Below, one piece after another: positions 50,985 to 61,106 of a stretch of 64,000 bases of DNA. The notes beneath the pieces were generated by a model. That model searched no databases. It saw only the letters and a list, made by a program, of their open reading frames with translations, and was not told the DNA's origin. Source of the DNA: Candidatus Coxiella mudrowiae (GTDB taxonomy: Bacteria; Pseudomonadota; Gammaproteobacteria; Coxiellales; Coxiellaceae). The translations under genes were made by a program, and so were the position numbers. The number at the start of each line of letters is the position of its first letter. Positions within the stretch are counted from its first letter, which is position 1. The DNA is taken from assembly GCA_001077715.1 (NCBI GenBank), contig CP011126.1:806001-870000 (forward strand), read 5' to 3'.

Positions 50985-51565
50985 AATTGAATTTTTCCTT
51001 CGGTGCCTTTACGCAGACGCTGGATATTTTCCCAATGTTTCCATACAACAAGAATTGTCATCAATAAAACTGGGAAAAAATAATCAGCATAAGCACCACC
51101 AATCATCATATAGATAGGTGCTGCGACAGCAGATACCAAAGTGGCCACTGAGGAATAACGAAAAAGGTAAGCAATAATAAGCCAAGTGGCAATAAGGAAT
51201 AAGCCAATCCAAAAAGACAAACCTAAAAAAGCACCCAACATGGTAGCAACACCTTTGCCACCTCTAAATTTAAAATACAGAGGAAAAACATGTCCAATGA
51301 CTACTAATAAGGCTATACAAGCTAAGCTTACGCCGTACACACCTAAAAAACGGGCAATCAAAACGGCAATTAACCCTTTTAGAGCGTCACCTAATAATAC
51401 GTAGAGTGCTGCTTGTTTTCCTGCCATGCGTAGCATGTTGGTAGCGCCCGCATTTCCTGATCCGGTGCTTCGTGGATCCCGGAAGCACATAAGCTTTGCG
51501 AGGATAATCGCAAATGAAAGTGAGCCTATGAGGTAAGCTAGTATGATGCTAATAAAAAATGCCAT
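50981..51565 (-). CDS. plsY: Glycerol-3-phosphate acyltransferase PlsY
   Basis: A 194-residue inner-membrane enzyme with five hydrophobic segments that transfers an acyl group from acyl-phosphate to glycerol 3-phosphate, the first step of phospholipid synthesis in bacteria lacking or supplementing PlsB. Motifs are visible: [10 protein letters not shown] region, then [29 protein letters not shown] and the C-terminal [10 protein letters not shown]. It converges with tsaD. Complete; membrane lipid synthesis from de novo fatty acids is therefore retained although fatty acid degradation is lost. Confidence 0.95.
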   Translation of the reverse strand: MAFFISIILAYLIGSLSFAIILAKLMCFRDPRSTGSGNAGATNMLRMAGKQAALYVLLGDALKGLIAVLIARFLGVYGVSLACIALLVVIGHVFPLYFKFRGGKGVATMLGAFLGLSFWIGLFLIATWLIIAYLFRYSSVATLVSAVAAPIYMMIGGAYADYFFPVLLMTILVVWKHWENIQRLRKGTEGKIQF

Positions 51566-51653
51566 GTTATTAGTCCGTTACTTAAATTTAAATTATCATA
51601 TCGATTTTCTGTTAGAATGTCCACTGCCTCTGGAGCGTGGAGATTTAGTTAGG

Positions 51654-52199
51654 TTAGATTTTTAAGAGATGTTTCCGGTAATAACGTAATTCTGCAATGG
51701 AATCACGTATATCTTGCAAAGCCAGATGTTGAGATTCTTTAACAGATCCTGTCATTATCTGTGGAGCCCAACGTTGAGCGAGAATTTTTAAGGTGGTCAC
51801 ATCCAGATGACGATAATGAAAGAATTGATCCAAATTTGGCATATAATGATGCAAAAATCGTCGATCTTGACAAATAGAATTGCCGCATAAAGGTGATTTT
51901 TTAGGTGGCACATAATCTTTAAGAAAATCCAACGTTTCTGTTTCAGCTTGGCTCTCGGTAATGCTGCTTTTTTTTGCTCGGTCGATTAACCCGGAAGCAG
52001 TATGGTGAGAAGTGTTCCAACTGTCCATGGTTTCTAATAATTCAGTAGGTTGGTGAATAGCAAAAACAGGTCCTTCTGCAATGATGTCGAGATTGCTATT
52101 TGTTACTATTGTTGCAATTTCAAGAATGCGATCTTTATCCGAATTCAGTCCTGTCATTTCCAGGTCGAGCCAGACAAGATTTTCTTCATTGAAGGTCAT
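51654..52199 (-). CDS. orn: Oligoribonuclease
   Basis: A 181-residue DEDDh 3'-5' exoribonuclease that degrades 2-5-mers left by RNA decay and the pGpG from c-di-GMP breakdown. Asp12 and Glu14 lie in [10 protein letters not shown], the second Asp in LDVTTLKIL, and the His and last Asp in [10 protein letters not shown]. One odd point is [18 protein letters not shown], where relatives generally have a MxxWNxxHHxxSGL pattern, matching well. Complete. It is normally essential in gammaproteobacteria. Confidence 0.95.
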   Translation of the reverse strand: MTFNEENLVWLDLEMTGLNSDKDRILEIATIVTNSNLDIIAEGPVFAIHQPTELLETMDSWNTSHHTASGLIDRAKKSSITESQAETETLDFLKDYVPPKKSPLCGNSICQDRRFLHHYMPNLDQFFHYRHLDVTTLKILAQRWAPQIMTGSVKESQHLALQDIRDSIAELRYYRKHLLKI

Positions 52200-52291
52200 G
52201 GGAGTAAATATTAATCTCGCAAGGATTTAATTGGCAGCAGTGTAACAAAATCTTCGTCATTCAACCACTTTACTTGAACGTTCTAGCACTC

Positions 52292-53191
52292 TTACAAATT
52301 TTCGTTGCTGATTCCATTGGGCACGTGGCCTGTAGCAACATGTTCAGCGGCGGATTGGCAGTGTCCTTTTTGATCGTCAAAAAAAATATCAGCACCAAAG
52401 CTGCGTAAAAAATTACTCTTTTCTAGCCCACCAATGAATAAAGCTTCATCAATTCGGATGTTCCAAGCCCGTAAAGTTTTGATAACGCGTTCGTGCGCGG
52501 GGGCTTGTCGTGCGGTGACTAAGGCAGTGCGAATAGGACATTGATCCGCAGGAAATTGGCTTTGCAATCGTTGAAGTGCTTCAAGGAAGCCCTTGAAAGG
52601 ACCGCCAGGGAGCGGATTATTCGCTGCCTTTTTTTCATTAATCGTAAATGCGGAAAGTCCTGCTTGTTGATAGATACGTTCAGCTTCATCTGAAAATAAA
52701 ACAGCATCGCCGTCAAAGGCAATACGTAGCTCAGGATTCGTGTTAGGTGGCGGTTTGACAGAAGGAAGAATGGTGGCTGCTGCGTAACCCATATTTAATG
52801 CCTGTTTTACATCTTCTGGATTAGCGGATAGAAATAGATGAGCTTTAAAAGGCTCTATGTATCTATAAGGACTTCGACCGCCTGTAAAAGCTGCTCGAGT
52901 AATATTTATTTGATAATGCTGAATACTATTAAAAATTCGCAGTCCCGTATCCGCACTATTGCGGGAAAGCAAAATTATCTCGACTAAATCATTATTTTGA
53001 TTAAGGGTTAAAAATTTTTTAACCAGAGGAAAAGCAAGACCGGGTTCCAGTATATAGTTTTCGTGTTGGATTTGATAACGGGCGTAGCTGTCAACGCCGT
53101 ATTTTTCATAAATTGCGTTGCTTCCATCGAGATTAAATAAAGCTCGAGATGAAATTGCAACCACAAGTTTGTTAGAAATATCGGCTGGCAC
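52292..53191 (-). CDS. 5'-nucleotidase (NT5-type, PF06189)
   Basis: A 299-residue cytosolic 5'-nucleotidase related to eukaryotic NT5C1; it dephosphorylates nucleoside monophosphates. N-terminal ALFNLDGSNAIYEKYGVDSY is a family signature. The catalytic HAD-like motif is IAFDGDAVLFSDEAERIYQ (about residues 155-173), and FIGGLEKSNFL and ADIFFDDQKGHC follow at the C-terminus. The physiological substrate is unknown. It precedes orn and follows addA on the minus strand, 11 bp after the addA stop. Intact. Confidence 0.85.
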   Translation of the reverse strand: MPADISNKLVVAISSRALFNLDGSNAIYEKYGVDSYARYQIQHENYILEPGLAFPLVKKFLTLNQNNDLVEIILLSRNSADTGLRIFNSIQHYQINITRAAFTGGRSPYRYIEPFKAHLFLSANPEDVKQALNMGYAAATILPSVKPPPNTNPELRIAFDGDAVLFSDEAERIYQQAGLSAFTINEKKAANNPLPGGPFKGFLEALQRLQSQFPADQCPIRTALVTARQAPAHERVIKTLRAWNIRIDEALFIGGLEKSNFLRSFGADIFFDDQKGHCQSAAEHVATGHVPNGISNENL

Positions 53192-53202
53192 TGAGAACTC
53201 CT

Positions 53203-56200
53203 CTAAAGAATATTATCGCACAGATTGAGCTTCCATTCACACCAGCCCTGACAAAGAGGAAAATAGAGGCCTAATTTAATAGGTCGATCTTCCAAAAGCT
53301 GGAAAGCTTTTGCGTATCGATTTAATTGGGATTCATACAAAATGCGCTGTTTCTGCAGGAAGAGAGATAGATTGGGCTCACTACGAGTGGCAGATTTGTA
53401 ATCTATAATCCATCTCACACCTTGATCATCAATAAACGTGCGATCCACAACATAATGGATAAACTCATTTTTATCCATCATCGAAATGCAATATTCGCTT
53501 TGATGTTGGTAGTGAGGTGACAAAATCCATCGCCCCTTTGGGTGAGATAAGGTCAGGCGAATGGCTTTTTCAATTAAGGTTACTGAAGAATTTAGTTTAG
53601 AAAATAAAATTCCTAACTGAAGGAGTCGACGTTTAATAAATGATTTGCTGTTTATAATTCGTTTTTCATCCCAGGATTCAACTCCTTCAATTGAAATTTT
53701 TTCCAGAAGTTGATGAATAACAGTACCCACTGTCCTTTGAAATTGATCTTGGAGAGGGCTCGGGGAGAGAAGCTTTTCGGTTGAAGGATAAGAAGGAGTT
53801 ATAAACAGTATTGGAGTAGTCCATTCGCTTGATAAGCGATATAAGCATTTGCGTTGTTTTGATTCTAAAGGTTTCGTCTCTTTATAAAGAGAAATTGATT
53901 TTTTAATTTCTTCTTCACAAACATCCCAAAGCAAATTTGCAAAACTCCCGTTGGGAGGAGAAGTAATAATTGACGAAGCTTCTTCTCTTTTAAGAATAAG
54001 AAAAAAATGTAATCCGATTTTTGCTCGTGTAGCAGCGACATAAAATAATCGAACAATTTCATTGTCGGATTTTTTCTTTTCTATTTGTTTTAAGTAGACA
54101 TAAAGAGGATCTGATTTTTCTGTTGCAGCTTTTAGAGGAGCCAAAATAAGATCGGAAATACCTGTTGGGAGAGGCCGCTCCAACCATTGCAGCAAAAAAT
54201 CCTCTTTGGCTTTTGGAGTTCGCTCGAGACTTGGAACAATAACGTGATCAAACTCCAATCCTTTTGCTTTATGAATCGTCATAATTTGAATTGCTTGTGG
54301 ATTAGGATTATCAATGGGAGCGTATAATTGGCGAAGCTTTTTAATTAAACGTTTAATAGTAAATTCATTCTCTATTGATTCTAATAAATTAAAATAAGCA
54401 CGAACGCTTACCAATTCGCTGGGGCTATTTAAACAAGCAGGACCTCCCAACGCGATCCAAACGGTTTCAATCCAAATGGCTAAGGGCAAGCGATCGCGAT
54501 TGTGCAAGGCATGAGATAAAATGGGAGTAATTCGTTCCAGACGTTTTTTTCCATCAAAAGTTAAATCTTTCAGGGTTTCTTTTTTTTGCAAAGTAAGCCA
54601 CAAAGGTTCGTTTCTACTATGAAGGCATAGACGATGGATATCTTGCAAAGTCAAACCACACCACGGAGCACGTAAAATAGCGAGCCATGCAATGCGATCA
54701 CCAAGATGATGAAGAGCTCGAGTAAGAGATAATAAGTCTATGATTTCAGTTCGATAACCTAATTCTTCGATTTCTACAGCATTAAAAGGAATTGAAGCAT
54801 TTCGAAGAGCTGGAATGATTTCTAGTAAATGTGAACGGGAACGAACTAATAGAGCAATAGTAGTGTTATCATTTTGAGTGCGATGAGTTTGAATGATTTC
54901 TATAATTTTCTGTGTTTCCTCTTCAGATGAGGCAAGTGAGTGAAAATTAACTTCTGCCTTCCCAGGAAAATTCTCATTAGTTGCCTGAGACGGCGAGTAA
55001 GGAATTGAGCCTAACCAACTATTAGCTTCTGTAGGGAAAAGGTTTTTAAAAACAAAATTAAACCATTCAATTAATGTTTTTTGTGAACGAAAATTATTAC
55101 ATAAAATAAGCGGAATTAAGCGAATGTTACCAATACCTTTATCTTCTACTTGTAAAAATAAACCCACTTCGGCTTGACGAAAACGATAAATTGATTGCAT
55201 TGGATCACCCACTAAAAAAATCGTTCGTCCATCGTTAGGCTGCCATCCGGCGATAAGTGCTTCAATTAAACGAAATTGGATGATCGAAGTATCTTGAAAT
55301 TCATCGATAAGTAGATGGTGAATTTGCGTATCAAGCTGTAAAGCATAATCAGAAGGCTGGTCAATGTTGCCTAGAGCACGTAGAGCTCCAAGGCTGACTT
55401 CTGTGAAATCAACAATGTTATGATCTTTAAAAATTACTTGAAGTTGCGCTACTAATAAAGGAAGCAAACTAATAAGCGACTTAAGAATGCGCCACTGATT
55501 TTGAGTGTAATTAATAGGAGGGCAATTTTGTATTTCTTGTAGTGCCATTCGCAAAGGATTATTAGATTGAAATTGTTCTAATAAATTCTGCATTTGTAAC
55601 TTCTGTTGTTTATAACGTGCATCGCTTGGAAATCCAACCGACTTATCGATTCTTTTTCGCCACTCACCCCTTTGGGTTAGAAGTAAATTAGCTATTCCTT
55701 TCCATGCTGAAAGATTTTGGATGTTTATTTTCGGCAGTTCAGTAAGGGGGGCACAAGCACTAATGGCATCACCGGGTTTTATTTTTTGTATATTAACACT
55801 AGAAAATTGAATCAAAGGGATAAGTTGATTAGCTAAAGGTTGATTAGCTAGAGTGTTATCTATTAAATCATGTGCCTTTTGCATGGCATCTAATGCAATA
55901 AATTCCAATGCTTTTTCAAGTTTCTTTTTAAGTAAATCTGGATTCGAATAATAGTCGATAATATGTCCTATCCATTGTTCACGGTGGCTCAGCATTTTTA
56001 TTAATAATTTTTCCAATAAATCTACTTTATTGTCTAAATGTAATAAAAGTGGTTCAAGAATGCTTGTGTAATTCTCCGACATTAATAATTTTTCTATGGC
56101 ACACCGATAGAATACTTCTATTTCATCGTCTTCTCTTGTTACGGGTGGAGCACCGAAACCTGTTAAAATAGGCATCTGCAAACAAATCTGATGAGCCAGT

Positions 56201-56553
56201 GCATCGATAGTTAAAATGCGTAAACGATTGGCGTTGATTTCCAGTTGCCAGTGAAAAAGTTTATTTCTTTCTACAACTTTTTTTGCGAGCATCCAAGTGA
56301 GAGCTTTGTGGTCATCTTTGGGTCTTGGTTGATTTTTTGCTTCATTGAGGGCTTTTAAAATTCGTTCGCGCATTTCTATAGCGGCTTTTCGTGTGAAAGT
56401 AATGGCAACGATTTCTTCGGGCATAGAGCTTGCGCTAAGTAATTTTAAAAACCGTTGGATTAATAGTTCTGTTTTACCTGATCCCGCAGGAGCTTGTACG
56501 ATATACGATTGAGTCGGGTCCAGTGCTTGTTGTCGAATTGCTTGATCACTCAT
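53203..56553 (-). CDS. addA: UvrD/RecB-type helicase-nuclease, AddA-like
   Basis: A 1116-residue SF1 helicase with C-terminal nuclease. N-terminal Walker A is QAPAGSGKTELLIQRF; motif II and VI regions follow (LLIDEFQDTSIIQFRLIEAL; RLFYVAATRAKIGLHFF), as does GDPMQSIYRFRQAEVGLFL. The C-terminal PD-(D/E)XK nuclease reads WIIDYKSATRSE. Together with the neighbouring PD-(D/E)XK protein, it forms an AddAB-type enzyme that processes DNA ends for RecA recombination, substituting for RecBCD. The ATG at 56553 overlaps the addB stop as ATGA. A 15-bp imperfect duplication at 55824-55853 in it gives the repeat LANQPLANQ. Intact. Confidence 0.9.
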   Translation of the reverse strand: MSDQAIRQQALDPTQSYIVQAPAGSGKTELLIQRFLKLLSASSMPEEIVAITFTRKAAIEMRERILKALNEAKNQPRPKDDHKALTWMLAKKVVERNKLFHWQLEINANRLRILTIDALAHQICLQMPILTGFGAPPVTREDDEIEVFYRCAIEKLLMSENYTSILEPLLLHLDNKVDLLEKLLIKMLSHREQWIGHIIDYYSNPDLLKKKLEKALEFIALDAMQKAHDLIDNTLANQPLANQLIPLIQFSSVNIQKIKPGDAISACAPLTELPKINIQNLSAWKGIANLLLTQRGEWRKRIDKSVGFPSDARYKQQKLQMQNLLEQFQSNNPLRMALQEIQNCPPINYTQNQWRILKSLISLLPLLVAQLQVIFKDHNIVDFTEVSLGALRALGNIDQPSDYALQLDTQIHHLLIDEFQDTSIIQFRLIEALIAGWQPNDGRTIFLVGDPMQSIYRFRQAEVGLFLQVEDKGIGNIRLIPLILCNNFRSQKTLIEWFNFVFKNLFPTEANSWLGSIPYSPSQATNENFPGKAEVNFHSLASSEEETQKIIEIIQTHRTQNDNTTIALLVRSRSHLLEIIPALRNASIPFNAVEIEELGYRTEIIDLLSLTRALHHLGDRIAWLAILRAPWCGLTLQDIHRLCLHSRNEPLWLTLQKKETLKDLTFDGKKRLERITPILSHALHNRDRLPLAIWIETVWIALGGPACLNSPSELVSVRAYFNLLESIENEFTIKRLIKKLRQLYAPIDNPNPQAIQIMTIHKAKGLEFDHVIVPSLERTPKAKEDFLLQWLERPLPTGISDLILAPLKAATEKSDPLYVYLKQIEKKKSDNEIVRLFYVAATRAKIGLHFFLILKREEASSIITSPPNGSFANLLWDVCEEEIKKSISLYKETKPLESKQRKCLYRLSSEWTTPILFITPSYPSTEKLLSPSPLQDQFQRTVGTVIHQLLEKISIEGVESWDEKRIINSKSFIKRRLLQLGILFSKLNSSVTLIEKAIRLTLSHPKGRWILSPHYQHQSEYCISMMDKNEFIHYVVDRTFIDDQGVRWIIDYKSATRSEPNLSLFLQKQRILYESQLNRYAKAFQLLEDRPIKLGLYFPLCQGWCEWKLNLCDNIL

Positions 56554-59093
56554 TCCTCTTCTCCGACACGACATAACGGATGTAAACCACAAAATTTGCA
56601 AGTGGTTTTAATATCGAAGGGGTTGACTTCAGCTTTTCCTAATGAAAAATCGATTGCTAATTGGTGAAGAATGGTTTTCCAATGGTCGAGCAAACTTTTC
56701 CATGGAAGAGGCGCAGAACCCATATTATTAAAAGGTTTTTCTTCAGAAACTAGCCATCCTTTAAAGCTGATTTTTTTACTGGAAACTTCAGCATAAGCAA
56801 TTCCCACCACATCGCGGGCGGCAAACGTACAATATAACGGAAGTTGAACGTTCTTCAGACGATTGCCTAACCAATCGGTAACTTGATTTTTATCATTAGT
56901 TTTATAATCGATTATAAAATTTCCCCCCTTGACTTTATCAATTCGGTCAATCCGTACATGAAGATTAAGTGGTCCTATTTTTATAAATCGATCTGTTTCT
57001 TGTTGACTTACATTAAAAGGAGGACGATTTTTTTCAAGTAATAGCCATCGTTTAATTAAATGTTTAATCCGTTTTTTCTCTACACGAAAGAAAAGGGAAT
57101 CCGAACCAAAAGAAAAAGATAATTCATTTATAGTTTCATCTATTAGAGTTTCTAACTCAATATCAGAATAATTAATCAAATTTTGCCAATTTTTAATTTT
57201 TTTCCAGAGGACATCCAAGGCATGATGTACAAAATTACCTCGATTTGCGCCACTTAAACCAATTTGAGGTTGTTCCAAGGGTTTTGCTCGTAATCGTATT
57301 TCAGCAAAAGCTTGGAAAGGACAAGCGGATTGACTTTGTAATATTCTACTTCCGCCTTTTATAAATTCTCCTTCTTGAAGGGGGGGGGCTTGATTGTCCT
57401 CGATTTTTTCGATGTGTTTGCTTTTAAATAGGTTCTCGCTTAATGTTTCGAAAAAAGGCAGGCGCAATTCCTCAATGTTTACTTGTGGGAAATCAAGAAT
57501 GAGAGGGCTGGGAGATAATTGGACCTCTTGATCTTGTAAGGACACGCTTAAAATAACCTCTGAGGCGCTGTTTATTAATCGCTGCTGAAGTTGCAAAGCA
57601 TAATCCGACTCACGTTTGAAAGAAGAGTGGGGCATTTGGTGGCGTCGTTGTAAGCCGATGGGTAAAAATGGATTAGGCTTTGGCGGTGATGGCCAATTCT
57701 TATTATCTAATCCCATTATCCAAAGACTATCGAATTCAAGTCCTGTGGCCTCTAATAATCCCAAGATTTGAATAGAAGCATTTTGAGCGGATTGAGGTTG
57801 GAAAAGAGTTTTACTGGCTAGTTGCCACAACAGCTGAAAAGCTTGTTTTCTTGTTTGTGGAGGAATTAGAGAGTCGAATTCAACAAACTCTTGCAACATT
57901 TCCTTCCAACGCTCTAATTGTTGGTATTCTTTACTATCCAAAGAACGCTGTCCAGGCCATCCCAAGGCAGAAAGTTCTTTTTTAAAGTGCTCTATCCACT
58001 CACTTGGAAAAAGAGTCCCGGGAGGTCTTTCGAGAGATAACCATTGTTGGTAACGAATTTTAAGGGTGGCAGCGGGAAATTTTTTTTGCAGCTCGTCCAA
58101 ATGATATAAAATAGATGTTGAATTTGTTTGCCACTGCTTTGTTTCTCGTAATTTTACATCTAGCATGGCAGCAAGATAGGAATTATCACCCATGCTATTC
58201 ACGTAGGGTGAGCAAAAAAGTGTACCCAATTCCATAACCTCGATATGAAAGGGATTTAATGCCAGTATGTTAAGCGCAGTTTTAACTAAAGGGAGATGAG
58301 CTAATGGTTCACCAGCAGAGATATTAAAATTTTTATCCGATCCAAATACATTTTGGAAAAGCCGGCAGATTTGTGAACGATGTTCGGTAAGGGCGGGTAT
58401 AACACAGCCAATTCTTTTTGAAGAATTTTTTTGCCATTCATTGTAAGCCCATCGCGCCATTGTTTGAATTTCTGCTTCGCGCTCTTTGAAACTGAGGCGG
58501 TGAATGTAGTTTTTTGGGTGAGGGCGGCTTAAATAACATGAAATAATAGTTTTCTCTGCGAGCCCATTCAGAAATTGTTGTATCGTCGGTATTAATTCAT
58601 CAAAACCCAGGAGGATAATCTTTTGGGGTAGATTTAGATGGGGAATTAATCCTTCTAACTGCTTGGGTAACTCTACTGCATTGATTAATTTTTGTTTTTC
58701 GAGTTCGGTTTCGAATTGATAGGCCCATTGAATAAAACACTGGACTTCACTATTGGCTTCTGGCTCAAGATCCTTTAAAGATAAATTCCAACCTTTTATT
58801 AATTGCCACGCTTTCTTGGCGAGGTTAGCCGTCTGAGGAGAAAGTCCTAGAATTTTTTGCCAAAGGACTTCTTCTTGGACATCGCTGAGCAAAAAACCTT
58901 GAGTGGATTCACAATGCTGCCAACAATGAGAAAGCCAAGTGTTTAAAGGTAAAATTGTTGGTCTTAACCAGGCTTTTTTCCCTACCTTGATTTGATAGTG
59001 AGCATATTGCTCTTGAAGGTAGTAGCTTAAACGGCGATTAGCAGTCAGAACAACAATGTCCTTATCTAATGTAGGGAATAACTCACAATACAT
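56550..59093 (-). CDS. addB: PD-(D/E)XK nuclease with Fe-S cluster, AddB-like
   Basis: A 847-residue partner of the AddA-like protein, homologous to a group often called probable DNA repair protein. The N-terminal helicase-like part lacks a functional Walker A (ILLGFDELIPTIQQF). The C-terminal nuclease domain reads FIIDYKTNDKNQV, with the DxK of PD-(D/E)XK. A four-cysteine cluster typical of AddB-type nucleases is present: CPFQAFAEIRLRA upstream (about residue 600) and CKFCGLHPLC at the end. I use the ATG at 59093; the TTG 9 bp upstream lacks support. Overlaps addA by 4 bp. Confidence 0.87.
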   Translation of the reverse strand: MYCELFPTLDKDIVVLTANRRLSYYLQEQYAHYQIKVGKKAWLRPTILPLNTWLSHCWQHCESTQGFLLSDVQEEVLWQKILGLSPQTANLAKKAWQLIKGWNLSLKDLEPEANSEVQCFIQWAYQFETELEKQKLINAVELPKQLEGLIPHLNLPQKIILLGFDELIPTIQQFLNGLAEKTIISCYLSRPHPKNYIHRLSFKEREAEIQTMARWAYNEWQKNSSKRIGCVIPALTEHRSQICRLFQNVFGSDKNFNISAGEPLAHLPLVKTALNILALNPFHIEVMELGTLFCSPYVNSMGDNSYLAAMLDVKLRETKQWQTNSTSILYHLDELQKKFPAATLKIRYQQWLSLERPPGTLFPSEWIEHFKKELSALGWPGQRSLDSKEYQQLERWKEMLQEFVEFDSLIPPQTRKQAFQLLWQLASKTLFQPQSAQNASIQILGLLEATGLEFDSLWIMGLDNKNWPSPPKPNPFLPIGLQRRHQMPHSSFKRESDYALQLQQRLINSASEVILSVSLQDQEVQLSPSPLILDFPQVNIEELRLPFFETLSENLFKSKHIEKIEDNQAPPLQEGEFIKGGSRILQSQSACPFQAFAEIRLRAKPLEQPQIGLSGANRGNFVHHALDVLWKKIKNWQNLINYSDIELETLIDETINELSFSFGSDSLFFRVEKKRIKHLIKRWLLLEKNRPPFNVSQQETDRFIKIGPLNLHVRIDRIDKVKGGNFIIDYKTNDKNQVTDWLGNRLKNVQLPLYCTFAARDVVGIAYAEVSSKKISFKGWLVSEEKPFNNMGSAPLPWKSLLDHWKTILHQLAIDFSLGKAEVNPFDIKTTCKFCGLHPLCRVGEEE

Positions 59094-59324
59094 TGCAGTC
59101 AATTTCCGTTGAAGTTCATTTCAAAATTGTCAAGTTGCTAACAGGTCTAACGTATAATAAAAACTCTGTCAAACTTTTTCGAATTGCTTGCCACAAAATC
59201 CTTCAAAAACAGTTAACTAATTGAAAATATGAAATTAATTTTCTTTGCTTATTTTGTTTTCAATCTGTCTTGAAGGTTGTGATATCAATAGATTAAAAGC
59301 CATTCTGACAAAATACCCACAAAG

Positions 59325-59333
59325 TTATCCACA
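59325..59333 (+). promoter_or_regulatory. Single DnaA-box 9-mer
   Basis: The sequence ttatccaca matches the consensus DnaA box exactly and lies in the gap between addB and the sensor kinase pseudogene. No cluster of such boxes is seen, so this is not an origin. It may be chance in AT-rich DNA. Confidence 0.35.
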
Positions 59334-59334
59334 G

Positions 59335-60320
59335 AAATTGTGAATAATGGGAAAAGTGACATGAAAGTCTAATCCTTTTACGCTTTTAGGCGTTTTAATG
59401 GAGATTTCCGCACTATGTAATTTGGCAATTTAAAACACAATACTAGGGCCACTTGCGTATGTGTATTTAAAACATATGTGTATTTAAAACAGATAAAAGG
59501 TGTACGCAGTTCATGAGTAGTATCAGCGGTAAAGCATTTTTTACGCTCAAAGTCCTCTTTTAATCGACCGAAAAGATTTTTTAATTCACTCACCAAGAGT
59601 TTAATTTCGGAAGGCACGGCTTCTAAATCTAGAGGTTCTAAATAACTGGGTGCGTGGTGGCGAACTTCGTAAGTGACTTTTTAATGTATTTAAGCTTCGA
59701 CCTACGATAATCCAAATTAAAAATCCTAGAAAAGGGTAGGTAATTAGCATGAGTAATTAGCAGCATGACAAAAATAGAATTTTGAGTCAGCTGGTTTTCG
59801 AGCTGCTGGCGATAATTCGATCGTTCGGCAATCATGAAGGTAAGTTGGGTTTTTGGGGTCATAAAGTGTATTAATGCGTCAAGATTTTCTATGAATCCAC
59901 AAGGTAGATAAACGTTCATTACCATTGGAAAAGGGAATGCGTGGTATTCCTGCAGAATAGGGAATTAACTTCCCCTGGTTATTCCATATTTGGAATTCAA
60001 GGTGACTGCTTGCTTTTTTATTTGCCATTAATTCTTCACGTTGTTCTTCAGTAATCCTGGGATCGGTTGTAGTAGTTAGAGATTTAGTACTAGATTTGAG
60101 AAGATTATATTGAATGGGAAAGAGAGATCTTTATGTTGGGTTCCATAATCTCTAAAAAAGCACGAATCCGTTCCGCGGTGTGAATGAGTTGGATGTCTAA
60201 TTAGGTTTGAATGTCTTTATGAGCTAAAAAAAGGTTACCAATAATTACTAGTGATGCGATAAGGGTAGTAATACTCAGCAATAAATTGATGAGTAAAAAC
60301 GTACGGATCGATGGTGCCAT
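59335..60320 (-). pseudogene. Two-component sensor histidine kinase, QseC/PmrB type, broken
   Basis: The start at 60320 reads MAPSIRTFLLINLLLSITTL (membrane segment) and LDIQLIHTAERIRAFLEIME, resembling QseC. Beyond breaks, the dimerisation/phosphoacceptor motif FTADTTHELRTPF appears at about 59530. Immediately after it the kinase G2-box region resumes as a scrap (IAKLHSAEISIKTPKSVKGL, then DFHVTFP) in another frame, so most of the ATPase domain has been deleted. A 17-bp duplication lies at 59458-59491. It follows the response regulator remnant directly. Confidence 0.78.
59458..59491. repeat. 17-bp perfect tandem duplication
   Basis: Copies at 59458-59474 and 59475-59491 inside the kinase pseudogene, at the site where its ATPase domain was lost. 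Confidence 0.95.
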
Positions 60321-60990
60321 TCAAACTTTTTTCTATCATGTAACCTACACCACGAATGGTGCGTATAAGCTTTAGCCCCAAATCGTTTGCGCAAGTTATG
60401 AATATGAGCTTCTAATGCATTGCTATCGATATTTTCTCCCCAACCATATAATGTTTGGTTGAGTTGTTCGCGTGAGATAACCTGCCAAGCGTTTTCAAGC
60501 AATTTTTGGAGAAGCCCAAACTCTTCGAGAGACCATAACTTCCTTCCCCTTGAAAGTGACCACGTGCGATGCAGGATCCAAGGTAATTTCGCCATAAGTA
60601 ATAATTAACTTAGCGCGAGATTTGGAACGTCGTTGCATGGCTCGTCGCATTCGAGCACAGAGCTCATCGAGGTCAAACGGTTTTTTGAGATAATTATCCG
60701 CTCCCTCATCTAACCCTTTGATTCAATCATCCATAGTATCTCGTGCCGTTAGAATGACCAAGAACGTCTAAACCGGAACATTTCGGTAGGCATAGATCGA
60801 GAACAATGATCTCAAAAGTTTCATGGGCGGAAAAAAACTTCATGGGCAGCTTAGCCATCTTTAACCCAGTCGATTGTATGTCCGTAATGTTTTATCCTGT
60901 TCGGATACCTTTTTTTAATGGATTACTCAGTGACTTAAACACACAAAACGCTAAATCAACTGATTACGTTCTTACATCTTACATGATAAA
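60321..60990 (-). pseudogene. OmpR-family response regulator, QseB/PmrA type, broken
   Basis: Minus-strand pieces give the receiver domain: FEIIVLDLCLPKCSGLDVL with the phospho-acceptor Asp near 60800, then a shifted EGADNYLKKPFDLDELCARM (60700-60660). The effector domain follows: FGLLQKLLENAWQVISREQL and SNALEAHIHNLRKRFGAK (about 60540-60400), and finally RTIRGVGYMIEKSLNGT in another frame. The order receiver, then winged helix, then kinase on the same strand is that of QseBC/PmrAB. The start of the gene is eroded. At least four frameshifts. Confidence 0.78.
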
Positions 60991-61106
60991 ATAAGACTAC
61001 TTAATAATTCACATTAAATTAAATATATAATAGTTTAATTTTGCTTTAAATACAAGTACTTTTCTTAATCCAGCATTGTTTTCTGCTGAAAATAGAGGTT
61101 CCAACT
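60991..61106. other. AT-rich promoter region before the glutamate dehydrogenase
   Basis: A TATAAT-like -10 lies at 61026-61031, but no well-spaced -35 is evident. The GTG start has AGAGG about 10 bp upstream. I see nothing else here. Confidence 0.35.

Noticed and set aside
55824-55853. 15-bp tandem duplication in addA
   Set aside because: One mismatch and in frame; listed as an older event and not counted with the perfect duplications.
59300-59370. Replication origin
   Set aside because: Only one DnaA box and no dnaA, dnaN or gidA neighbour.
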